A stretch of 64,000 nucleotides of DNA, from positions 204,668,240 through 204,732,239 of the forward strand of contig OW240912.1 in NCBI GenBank assembly GCA_933207985.1, written 5' to 3'. Each line of letters begins with the position of its first letter. The first letter of the stretch is position 1. The translations under genes and the position numbers were made by a program. Source of the stretch: Pelobates cultripes. Taxonomy: Eukaryota; Chordata; Amphibia; Anura; Pelobatidae. Positions 11,221 to 21,660 of this stretch are shown here, piece by piece. The notes under the pieces were generated by a model. That model worked only from the letters and a program-made list of their open reading frames with translations, had not been told where the DNA came from and searched no databases.

Positions 11221-11787
11221 ATTTAGCTATGTAACATAAAATGTGAGAAAATAAGAAATGTTATTTGTTTAGTTCTACATGACATTTTAACTGTGAGTGT
11301 CATAATACTGTTTGCTTTTACTGCAATAAAATACACATATTTGTATTCAGCGATGTCTCACGTGTAAAACAGTACCTCCTATGTACAGGTTTTATGGGGT
11401 TTTGGGAAGTTACAGGGTCAAATATAGCATGTTACATTTTTCACTTTTTACACATTGAAATTGAATTCGCCAGATTGGTTACATTGCCAAAATCTGTTGG
11501 CGACGCGTAACAGATTTTGGGGGTCAAAGTTAGAAAAGGTGTGTTTTTTAAAAATGTTTTCATCATATTTTATAATTATTTTATAGTACGTTATATGATA
11601 TGATGAAAATGATGGTATCTTTAGAAAGACCATTTAATGGCAAGAAAAACGGTATATAATATATGTGGGTACAGTAAATGAGTAAGAGGAAAATTACAGC
11701 TAAACACAAAGACAGCAGAAATGTGAAAACAGCCCTGGTCCTTAACAGTAAGAAAATTGAAAATAATTTTGGTCACCAAGGGGTTAA

Positions 11788-12397
11788 ACAGTAAAACATA
11801 TAAATGTAAAAGCTGTGTTGGCCTGAATTGAAGCTGTGTTGGCCTGTATTGAAAACAATTGACTTGGATAATATTTATATTTGACTGTTTTGGGCTACAG
11901 TTTAAGCTTAGCTTGAATTCCGAACAATTCACAGTGTAGAAAATAATGTTATAAGAACCCCTCTAATCATGCTTTTGACAAGGTGTGGCAGCTAATGCTA
12001 TTCAGTGAGCAATCAAAAGCACATTATTGTTGTCATTTTCTACCAAGTTATCACACAAATAGCTCTGTGAATGAAATGTACTGTAATTCATAAAGATTAG
12101 AGTGATAAAAATAGAATGCAGAGTATCACCTTGGGGTGAGTCTGGCTTGTATATGTGAGAGACATCCTGCCAGACAGAAAGGAAGCTCAGTCCTTCAAAT
12201 ACTGGCAGCTAGAAACCTCCAAGAGGCCAACAGCTGGGAGGACATGTACAGTCATAGTCAGGGGCGTTGCTACGGTCCAAAAACACCCTGGGCTTAAGCC
12301 CAAGATAAACAAGCCTCTGCAAAGCCCAATGATCAGTCCCTCATAAATTCTATCCATTAATACCTGAAATGTAGCCATCTTGACACAATTGGATACT
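11788..12397. other. Non-coding stretch with a short repeat fragment
   Basis: Nothing is recognised except a piece near 12260-12310 (CAGGGGCGTTGCTACGG) resembling a hAT terminus. Confidence 0.35.
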
Positions 12398-13064
12398 TAC
12401 ATACAGTTGTAACGAAATATATTCAACCTCCATTGAAAATCAGGTTTATTGTCGAAATGTACCGACTTAAAGCTGTTTGCAATGAGCAAAGCAAACAAAA
12501 GTGATTGAAATCAACTTTACACAACAAATGCTTCAATTGGTTTTCCAAAATTCAACTGAAAATTCAACGTATAATGACTTCTCCAGTCTCAATCTTATCC
12601 AACCCCCTGAATGGAATCCCTCACAACAGCGCAGTCACCTGACTTCAACCCCATAGAAAATCTCATGCTAAGTTTTGAAGAAGGCGATTTTAGCATGCAA
12701 ACCCCAAAATAGTACTGAACAGTAGGCCATTGCTCATAAACGATGGGCTAGGATTCCGCAGGAACGCTACCAGAAGCTGGGGTCTGGCTATGCATCTCAT
12801 TTGCAGCAGGTCATAACAGCAAAAGGGTGCTGTACTAAGTACTAAAGATTCTTGCCATAAAGAGGTTGAATAATTTTGAGACTGGAGATGTCATTATAAG
12901 TCATTTTCAGTTGAATTTAGGGAAACAATTTGAAGCATTCATTGTGCTGAGCTATTTCAATTGCTTTTGTTTGATTTGCTCATTGCAAACAGCTGAATGT
13001 TTGTACATTCTCACAATAAACCTGATTTTCAATGGGGGTTGACTAATTTTTATTACAAGTGTAC
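12398..13064 (+). mobile_element. Internally deleted Tc1-like element
   Basis: The left terminus (ACAGTTGTAACGAAATATATTCAACC, ATTGAAAATCAGGTTTATTGT) is mirrored at the right (CCTGATTTTCAATGGGGGTTGACTAAT). Between them lies the C-terminal remnant of a Tc1 transposase. The peptide SPDFNPIENLM near 12635-12665 is the glutamate box of the DD34E triad, followed by decayed sequence up to about 12840. The DNA-binding domains and both aspartates are missing. Confidence 0.75.
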
Positions 13065-13079
13065 AAACACATCCTCACA

Positions 13080-13495
13080 GTTTGATACTTACAGACATGC
13101 ACAGATACACATACAAATGTATACACATTGATGGATAGATACATACACACAAACACAGGCACACACAGACACAATCACAGACAGGGTCACACAAACATTC
13201 ACATAAGGGCCCCCGCATACACAGACATACAGAGTGGCTTCAGAGACAGAGGCAAACATATGCACAGACAAACTTCAACAAATGCACACTCACAGACATA
13301 CACAGACAGGCACCAACTCACAGGTTACACTGACACAGAAATACACAAACAGTTATTCACAGACAAGCTTCACTGACAAATGCACACTTGCAGACAGACA
13401 TACACAGACAGGCACACACTCACAGATTACACTGACACAGAAATACACAAACAGGCATGCACACAGACACAGGCATACCTAGATAGGCCACACAT
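13080..13495. repeat. ACAGAC/ACACAC-rich imperfect minisatellite
   Basis: Tandem imperfect units such as ACACAGACAGGCAC. Two long stretches (about 13280-13350 and 13390-13460) are near duplicates, including CACTGACACAGAAATACACA. No gene. Confidence 0.75.
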
Positions 13496-13639
13496 ACTTT
13501 GTCCCTACTTTGTCTCTGTATATCTCTTGACAGGGTTGGAATTTCAGTGAAATTTCAACAAAGTCAAAATGAGTATTTCATAAACATTCTATCTTTATGA
13601 AATACAAATTTTTCAGCGGGGGTTACCATGCTGCTTTAA

Positions 13640-15056
13640 ATGAACCTCTGTCTTTAATCTCTGAGGATTATTTTCTTTCAGGAATTGTACAGGAGGATTG
13701 GAAAAAGGCAGATGTGGTTGCTGTATTCAAAAAGTAATATTTGCCTGGAAATTATAGACATGTGACCTAACTTCTGTGGCTGGGAAAGTATTTGAAGAGT
13801 TATTAAGGGATATCTTTCAGGAATTCATTTTTAGTATAAATCAGCATGGTTTAATGAAACATAGGTTATGTCAACCTAACAATTGCATTCTTTGAAGAAG
13901 TAAGTAGAAGTATAGATCTAGGGGTTTTAGTGGGTGGGATCTACTTGAATTTTGCCGTAGACATTCGATACGGTTCCACACAATAGGTTAGTGTTCAAAC
14001 TAAAATAAATTGGTCTAGATAGGTGGTCTCCAACCTTTTGTCAGTTGTGTACCCCTTGGCAGCCCATTTCCATAAATTGTACCACTTATATTAGTGAATT
14101 GTTTGTTATTTTAAATTGACATGTTTTCTCTGTCTCATATCCCCTTTTTCTCTGCCCTAGGCTCCCTTGCTTCCACTCCCTGCAAGGTATATATTATATA
14201 TATTATATACACACAGTGACACACATGCATATGCACAGACGCATACTGATACACATGCAAATAAACAGACACACAGATATACACTGATATACTTGCAGAT
14301 AGACAAACACAGACACGAATTCAGATATAGACATACAGATACAAACACTGACACACATATAGACGTACACGTACTTCTGGTTGAGAACCTCTGGTCTAGA
14401 TGAAAATTCTTGTTCTTGGGTACAACATTGACTTAAAGAAAGAGTACATAGCGCTGTCATTAATGGTACATTTTCAACCTGGGTAAAAGTGGTAAGTGAT
14501 GTCCCAAAGGGGTCTGTTCTGGGACTGCTTCTATTCAACATATTTATCTTGAAATAGGCATTGAATGTCACGTTTCAGTGTTTGCAGATGACACAAAACT
14601 CAATGTGAGCAATACAATATAATTGACTTCACTGAAGATTGGGGGACTGGCCAGATTAAATGTAATGTAGATTTGTAGGTCTAATGCAGAAATTGCAAAG
14701 TTATGCACTTCGGGATACAGAATGCACAAACAACTTGAACCCTAAACTGTAGTGAACTAGGGACAACACACAACAAGAATTTGGGAATTGTTATAGATAA
14801 CAAACTGGGCGAAAATGTGCAATGTCAATTAGCAGTCGCTAAGGCCAGCAAGGTATTGTCATGTATAAAAAGGTGCATATATTTCTGGAAAGGAAATATA
14901 ATTTTGACTACTTTATAAAAAAAAATGGTTAGACCATACCTTGAATATGCTGTGCAATTTTGGGCACCTGTTCTATAGCAGGATATTATAGAACTAGAAA
15001 AAGTGCAGAGGTAGGCTACAATTAATAAAAGTAATGGAAAATTTTAGTTAAGAAAA
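13640..15056 (+). pseudogene. CR1-type LINE reverse transcriptase remnant (interrupted)
   Basis: Readable fragments in order are GIVQEDWKKADVVAVFKK, LPGNYRH (NYRPVSLTS motif, decayed), SDVPKGSVLG with LLFNIF, the catalytic box region VFADDTKLN near 14575-14600, and MVRPYLEYAVQFWAPVL near 14930-14975. This is the order of a CR1 reverse transcriptase. Stops and frameshifts are frequent, so it is old. An unrelated hAT-like MITE splits it at 14020-14392. The intact CR1 at 19026-23610 is a relative in the opposite orientation. Confidence 0.8.
14020..14392. mobile_element. hAT-like MITE nested in the CR1 remnant
   Basis: The insert is bounded by the octamer GGTCTAGA at 14012-14019 and 14393-14400. 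Its ends are inverted (GTGGTCTCCAACC / GGTTGAGAACCTC), matching the CAGnGGTTCTCAACC termini of common vertebrate hAT MITEs. The core holds a GACACACA-type microsatellite at about 14205-14370. Removing it restores continuity of the CR1 sequence. Confidence 0.8.
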
Positions 15057-15068
15057 GTTAACAAAGGG

Positions 15069-16169
15069 GGGTGGGGCCTGGCAAACAAGATGGCTGGACA
15101 TGTCTCTCAGTANNNNNNNNNNNNNNNNNNNNNNNNNNNNNNNNNNNNNNNNNNNNNNNNNNNNNNNNNNNNNNNNNNNNNNNNNNNNNNNNNNNNNNNN
15201 NNNNNNNNNNNNNNNNNNNNNNNNNNNNNNNNNNNNNNNNNNNNNNNNNNNNNNNNNNNNNNNNNNNNNNNNNNNNNNNNNNNNNNNNNNNNNNNNNNNN
15301 NNNNNNNNNNNNNNNNNNNNNNNNNNNNNNNNNNNNNNNNNNNNNNNNNNNNNNNNNNNNNNNNNNNNNNNNNNNNNNNNNNNNNNNNNNNNNNNNNNNN
15401 NNNNNNNNNNNNNNNNNNNNNNNNNNNNNNNNNNNNNNNNNNNNNNNNNNNNNNNNNNNNNNNNNNNNCTTTAACAGAAGAGATCCTGATCAACTTTTCC
15501 AAGAGTATAAAAGAAGACATCATGACCAGCACTATTGAATTAAAACAAGAAATAAAAATTATGCAGTAAAAACTGTCTATGATAGAGGAAAATTTCTTAC
15601 AGATTGATACAAAATACAATCAATTACAGACGACATTCTCAGACATGAAGATTAAGGTTGCTCAATTGGAAGTCAAGATAAACGATATGGAGGACCGTTC
15701 AAGAAGATCAAATATCAGACTTCGCAATATCCCGGAAACTATCTCTAACAGCATGCAGAAGGATTTTCTCACTGAATATTTTAAAAGCTTAATACCTGAA
15801 GAAGGATCACACGATTTTCTGTTGGACCGTTTTCACCAAGAGCTCAAAAAAATATCACACTCCCTCCCGCGAGATGTCATTGTTATTGTCAAATTCCATT
15901 CTTACCATACCAAGTTCAGAATTATGGTCTCACTGAGAAACAAACCGGTACTGGAGGAAAAACTCAAAAATCTGCTGATATCTCCAGATTTATCCTTCTA
16001 TACGAGTAAAAGTTTCAGTCAGCATATGAACATTCTGAGACAAAGAAACGTGAAATATATCTGGGGTTTTCCCACCTCACTCAGAGTATACTGGATGGAT
16101 AGGATGGAAAAGTTTGACACTCCTGAGATGTTTGCCAACTGGATGGAAAAAAATCAGATAGCTGGCTAA
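15069..16169 (+). pseudogene. L1-type LINE 5' end and ORF1 (gap inside)
   Basis: The sequence GGGGTGGGGCCTGGCAAACA and AAGATGGCTGG at 15067-15100 resembles the start of frog/fish L1 5' UTRs. After the gap an open frame reads to a stop at 16167-16169. It shows a coiled-coil-like segment, then MEDRSRRSNIRLRNIPE (near 15690-15735), the signature of L1 ORF1p, followed by an RRM-like and C-terminal part ending WMEKNQIAG. ORF1p binds element RNA and chaperones retrotransposition. No ORF2 follows. The N-terminal part is lost in the assembly gap, so I cannot tell whether this ORF1 is intact. Confidence 0.75.
15113..15468. other. Assembly gap (run of N)
   Basis: There are 356 unknown bases inside the L1 ORF1 region. 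Frames drawn across it have no meaning. Confidence 1.
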
Positions 16170-16399
16170 TAATACCAAACAGAAGTTAAGAAGATTTATA
16201 GACAATACGACATTTGGTTACTAGTAGGCACAGCACGGGTGATTTACATGCTGCAGGGTACCTATAGAGTATAGTAGCCACTGAAGTTTGGGCAGCCTTA
16301 CAGTGTTATATGTCTAAGCATAAACAGCAGGGTGGTAAACTAAATAAAAGGAGATCTATATAACAGCTATATACAAAATAACAGAAAGAAAAATATAGA

Positions 16400-17455
16400 T
16401 TACGATTTGCATATCATCTGGGTAGAACTAGATGGAGTCCGCTTGCTTTATACTGGAGTGCCGAGTGGGTGATGAGACTAGAGCTTAACTCAGCCGATCC
16501 CAGTGTCCGGTAGGATCCATCTGCCTCGTGGAGGACATATGCGATTCACCCCTTTCTCTGTCAGCGGATAATGTAAGCTGTGCTGAGAGTCCAGCTGTTG
16601 GGTGTAACATGAGTTGCAGTGCCTCAGCTCCCCGGAGCTGAGGCCCCAGGCCTTGGTGTTAAGCAGTGCCTGGTGATAACGGGACCCCCCATTAGGAGGG
16701 TCCTCAGTTATCCCAGTTTCTGGGCTTTCCTCTGAGTATATCTGCCTGCTGCTCGCTTGGAAATCCTAGGGCTTGTCTCTCGTAGCCGGGGAGTAAGACT
16801 GTTCACAGTTTGTTTTGAGGTGTGTTTCGTGGTCTTTGCCACCTGTGGTGTTTACTTTATTTATTTTAGGACCTCCCTTAATTTGGCAAACATACAAGGC
16901 CATGACTAAAGGGTGTATACGTCATGGAGATTTTCCTGACTTAGTTCTAGATGGCATCTTAAAGTCTAAACATCCTTATCTACTCAGGGTTACCACAGTA
17001 TATTGTGTACTGAAAGAGTCGTAGCATAGCCTTGAAGCTTGTTTATGCATTATTGTTATTGTAATTCGTCTGGGACAAAATGGTGTACACATATTATTGC
17101 TCTATTAGGTAAGAAGTTGTTGCTTAAAGAAACAGTTATGAAAAACAATATGTTCCATTTCTAACACCTTGTCAGTTTGCCCATAACAATGCTGAGGGAT
17201 CGGCCGCCTTCCCCACAATTACTGTGAGTAGGACTTTGGTAGGCCACACGTCTGCTCCCACTTACAGCTGCCGATCTCGGTCTGAAACCCAAAGTATGAG
17301 CTCCGGCCTGTCTCCAGGCGAGGTTGGTAATGAACAGTCAGGCTGGAAGCAGGCAATTTAGTCTCTTTGAGGCTAATTTAGCAATTTTTCCTCAGAGCTC
17401 ACAAGATGTGCGACCAGTCAGCGCGGCTGTCAGGCTCCGCCCCCACAAAATGTTT
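16400..17455 (-). repeat. L1 5'-UTR-like segment, opposite orientation
   Basis: Read on the minus strand, the segment begins near 17450 with GTGGGGGCGGAGCCTGACAG, followed by ATCTTGTGAGCTCTGAGGA. This GC-rich opening resembles the 5' end of an amphibian L1. No ORF is visible down to about 16400. It faces the plus-strand L1 fragment at 15069-16169. Family assignment is by eye only. Confidence 0.4.
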
Positions 17456-17689
17456 TTTAAGTACGTTAATGCCAAAAAGGTTAATTGTTAAAGTTAGTTT
17501 AACAATGAGGATCAGGACAAGGCAGACATTCTATTTTTTCTTTAGTATAGAGGGAAGTATAATCAGGTGATTGGTTAACACAGGATAAAGTGCTACATAA
17601 ATTAATTAAAGCTATTCACCAATGCGTGCTTAGTGAGCTTATTGTAGAAATATCCATATCACTGTTTTTAAGCTTTTAGGATTCTTTTG

Positions 17690-17830
17690 TTTCAGGAATT
17701 ATACCAGAGCATAAAAGCCGACGTGGTGCCAATACTTAAAAAGGGTTTATAAGCTCAACCCAAAAGCTACAGACTTCTGTGTATATATGGTTGGAAAATT
17801 ATTTGAAGGGCTGTTAATGTTTAATATTCA
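17690..17830 (+). repeat. CR1 reverse transcriptase scrap
   Basis: TTTCAGGAATTATACCAGAG and the following 120 bp correspond to the GIIPEDWK / PxNYRPVS part of CR1 reverse transcriptase, with stops. It matches 13680-13800 at the DNA level. Confidence 0.55.
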
Positions 17831-18504
17831 AGATTTAATTTTCTTTTTAATTCTTTTATATTTCAATACAAAAATATACAAATATAGACATACATCAAAC
17901 ATTCCTATTCATAAAAAAAAGGGATAAAACCATCAAAAATTAAATCACTAAATCACACATTCCAATTTTACTTGCTGTGTTGCAATCCCTATGGTCAATA
18001 TCCAAGTAAATCACTACCATAGTTTATCCATGAATCTACAGCTTATATAAATTAGTATCCAGCTCAAAATTACATTAAAAGCTTGATTTTGGTTTTTATT
18101 CTCAAGGTTACTTAATATCAGTATAGAGGGAATTTTTGCAAGCAGACATTCCAAATATGAGCATATTCGCAATACTTATTCTTTGCGTTAAAAACACCTT
18201 TTTCCATCGTTGCTTGATGGTTAATCTGATTTTTCACAATATCCTATTTTAATGATCTATGGTCTTTCCATTTCCTGGTGATACAAATTTTAACCACCAT
18301 GAATCAAAAATGCTTTTTTTTTTGTTGCTATGGGCAGCATATAGCAACACTGTCTCTGGTTAGGGAGCTAACTTTTAGTGTTTAAAATCTGAAACTATTG
18401 CAAAAACCTTATGCCATACATGTTTAATTTTCTAGCATACCCAAATCTTTGTTACATCTCCAACAATATAAAGACTCAGATGAAGCAAATTTAGTTAATG
18501 TTTA

Positions 18505-18545
18505 AACATAGAAACATTGAATGTGACGGCAGATAAGAACCATTA
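18505..18545 (-). repeat. Truncated CR1 3' tail
   Basis: AAACATAGAAACATTGAATG with GACGGCAGATAAGAACCATT duplicates the 3' end of the CR1 element at 19026, cut off after about 40 bp. Very short 5'-truncated copies are normal for CR1. Confidence 0.7.
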
Positions 18546-19126
18546 AGCCAGGGCCGGACTGGAAATGAAAATCATATATCAGCCCCATAATGCATCGCAC
18601 CAGTGTGCAAATATGAAAGCAGAAAAAAAAAACCTTAAAACTGAAAACGATCTCTCAAACGTAAAAGAAAACATTCATAGAGCTTCAAAATAAACAAAAG
18701 AGCGGATTTGTTGTAAGCAGACGTGCATTTGCAAATAATCAATGTTTTAGTACAACTACCTTGACATATTAAGGAAAGTTTCATAATTGGACTGACATTG
18801 TGAATATATGCTATTGCACAGCAGTAAAAAAAATGACGTTATCTTGCTCATTTTGAAGTAACACAAGTGTGCTCTTCACTTTGGCTGACAACTGGATGAT
18901 CTCAGTCAATGCCAATTCAATTCCCATAGGAAAGCATTGGGAGGCTATTGCGCATGTGTGGCAAAACGCTGTGCTTCACTGCACCAATCAGCATCTCCTC
19001 ATAGAGATGCATTGCATCATCAAGTGAAACATAGAAACATAGAAACATAGAATGTGACGGCAGATAAGAACCATTCGGTCTATCTAGTCTGCTCAATTTT
19101 CTAAAAACTTTCATTAGTCCCTAGCC

Positions 19127-21372
19127 TTATCTTATAGTTAGGATAGCCTTATGCCTATCCCATGCATGCTTAAACTCCTTTACTGTGTTAACCTCTACCA
19201 CTTCAGCTGGAAGGCTATTCCATGCATCCACTACCCTCTCAGTAAAGTAATACTTCCTGATATTATTTTTAAACCTTTGTCCCTCTAATTTAAGACTATG
19301 TCCTCTTGTTGTGGTAGTTTTTCTTCTTTTAAATATAGTCTCCTCCTTTACTGTGTTGATTCCCTTTATATATTTAAATGTTTCTATCATATCCCCCCTG
19401 TCTCGTCTTTCCTCCAAGCTATACATGTTAAGATCCTTTAACCTTTCCTGGTAAGTTTTATCCCGCAATCCATGAACCAGTTTAGTAGCCCTTCTCTGAA
19501 CCCTCTCTAAGGTATCAATATCCTTCTGAAGATACGGTCTCCAGTACTGTGTACAATACTCCAAGTGAGGTCTCACCAGTGTTCTGTACAATGGCATGAG
19601 CACTTCCCTCTTTCTACTGCTAATACCTCTCCCTATACAACCAAGCATTCTGCTAGCATTTCCTGCTGCTCTATTACATTGTCTGCCTACCTTTAAGTCA
19701 TCAGAAATAATCACCCCTAAATCCCTTTCCTCAGATGTTGAGGTTAGGACTCTATCAAATATTCTGTACTCTGCCCTTGGGTTTTTACATCCAAGATGCA
19801 TTATCTTGCACTTATCCACATTAAATGTCAGTTGCCACAACTCTGACCATTTTTCTAGTTTACCTAAATCATTTGTCCATTTGGCTTATCCCTCCTGGAA
19901 CATCAACCCTGTTACATATCTTAGTATCATCAGCAAAAGACATACCTTACCATCAAGACCTTCTGCAATATCACTAATAAAAATATTAAAGAGAATGGGT
20001 CCAAGTACAGATCCCTGAGGTACCCCACTGGTGACAAGTCCAAGCTTCGAATATATTCCATTAACTACAACCCTCTGTTGCCTGTCACTCAGCCACTGCC
20101 TTACCCATTCAACAATATTGGAATCCAAACTTAAAGATTGCAGTTTATTGATAAGCCTTCTATGTGCAACAGTGTCAAAAGCCTTACTGAAATCTAGGTA
20201 AGCAATGTCTACTGCACCACCCTGATCTATAGTTTTAGTTACCCAATCAAAAAAATCAATAAGATTAGTTTGGCATGATCTCCCTGAAGTAAACCCATGT
20301 TGTCTCTGATCTTGAAATCCATGTGTTTTTAGATGTTCATCAATCCTATCCTTTAACATGGTTTCCATCACTTTCCCCACTACTGAAGTAAGGCTTACTG
20401 GCCTATAGTTGCCCGACTCCTCCCTATTACCTTTCTTGTAAATGGGCACAACATTCGCTAACTTCCAATCTTCTGGGACTACTCCTGTTAACAATGATTG
20501 GTTAAATAAATCTGTTAATGGTTTTGCTAGTACACCACTAAGCTCTTTTAATAGCTTTGGGTGTATTCCATCAGGTCCCATTGACTTATTTGTCTTTACT
20601 TTTGACAGTTGAAATAGAACCTCTTCCTCTGTAAACTCATGTGTAATAAATGACTCATTTATCCTTTTTCTCAACTGAGGTCCCTTTCCTTCATTTTCTT
20701 CTGTAAATACAGAACAAAAATATTCATTGAGGCAGTCAGCCTGACCTTTATCCTCTTCTACATACCTTCCTTCTTTTGTTTTTAATCTAACTAATCCTTG
20801 TTTTACTTTTCTTTTCTCATTTATGTATCTAAAAAATGTTTTATCCCCCTTTTTTACTGACTGTGCTATTTTCTCTTCTGTGTGTGATTTGGAAGCTCTT
20901 ATAACTTGCTTAGCCTCTTTCTGCCTAATCTTATAGATCATTTTGTCTCCCTCACTCTGGGTTTTTTTATAATTCCTAAATGCTTTTTGTTTTTAACTAT
21001 TTTGGCCACATCTGCGGAGTACCACAGTGGCTTCTTGAATTTTTTGCTTTTACTGACAGGCCTAATGCAATTTTCTGTTGCCTTCAATAGAGCAACTTTT
21101 AAATAATCCCATTTTTCTTGGACTCCATTTAAATTGCTCCAGTCTGATAATGACGCCTCTACCCATATTGTAATTTTAGAAAAGTCTGTTTTTCTAAAGT
21201 CTAAAACTTTTGTTTTTGTGTGGTGTGACTCAGTCACTGTTCTTATATTAAACCACACTGACTGATGATCACTGGATCCTAAACTTTCACCTACAGTAAC
21301 ATCTGATACCAAATCTCCATTTGTTACCACTAAATCTAGTATGGCCTCTTTACGAAGTTGGCTCCTCAACAA
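19127..21372 (-). pseudogene. CR1 ORF2: endonuclease end, reverse transcriptase and C-terminal domain
   Basis: The minus-strand frame entering at 21372 shows the end of an APE-type endonuclease (ILDLVVTNGD, then SLGSSDHQSVWF with the catalytic SDH). Next come the reverse transcriptase landmarks [60 protein letters not shown] and [18 protein letters not shown]. At the catalytic box a single T appears lost near 19935-19945, and FADDTK is read only in the neighbouring frame. The C-terminal part (19840-19127) has LTFNVDKCKIMHLG, SEERDLGVII, VRPHLEYCTQYW and DAWNSLP, and ends DRHKAILTIR. Frame also changes between 20941 and 20938. Confidence 0.88.
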
Positions 21373-21660
21373 CTTGTTTTAGAGACAATCCCAGTAGGGA
21401 GTTTAAATATGTGTGCTCCTGGCACAAGTAGCTAATTTCCTTTTGTTTTCCACTTACATCAGGAAGATTAAAGTCACCCATGATGTATACCTCCCCTTCA
21501 TTGTCATTTTAGCTATTTCTCAACTAGTGTAGATTATCTAATCCCTTCAATTTGTCCTGGGGCCTATAAATCACAATTTCATGTTTCCAGTTACTGTGGG
21601 ATACTAAATTTAACGTAGGCCTAAACGGACTCTATGTTTGCCTCACTAACTTTTATTAGG

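Larger units (their letters stand above)
10213..11787. mobile_element. TTAA-flanked non-autonomous element (piggyBac-like MITE), interrupted
   Basis: TTAA at 10213-10216 is followed by CCCCTTAAGGACTGAG, and the right end reads GGTCACCAAGGGG before TTAA at 11784-11787. A second copy of the family lies at 30560-32725 and shares ATGTCTGTTCA, AGGGCTTTCATTTAAC and TTTTGGGAAGTTACAGGGTC. A TTAA target and CCC-starting ends fit piggyBac elements; no transposase is present. A separate element (10400-11220) sits inside. Confidence 0.65.
17456..19025. other. Non-coding stretch with repeat fragments
   Basis: Contains a CR1 piece at 17690-17830, a CR1 tail at 18505-18545, and a block near 18900-18990 with CCCATAGGAAAGCATTG, a phrase shared with the MITEs at 26392-26818 and 38474-38914. 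The remainder is AT-rich. Confidence 0.5.

Noticed and set aside
15071..15619. Open frames spanning 15113-15468
   Set aside because: They cross the assembly gap and consist mostly of unknown residues.
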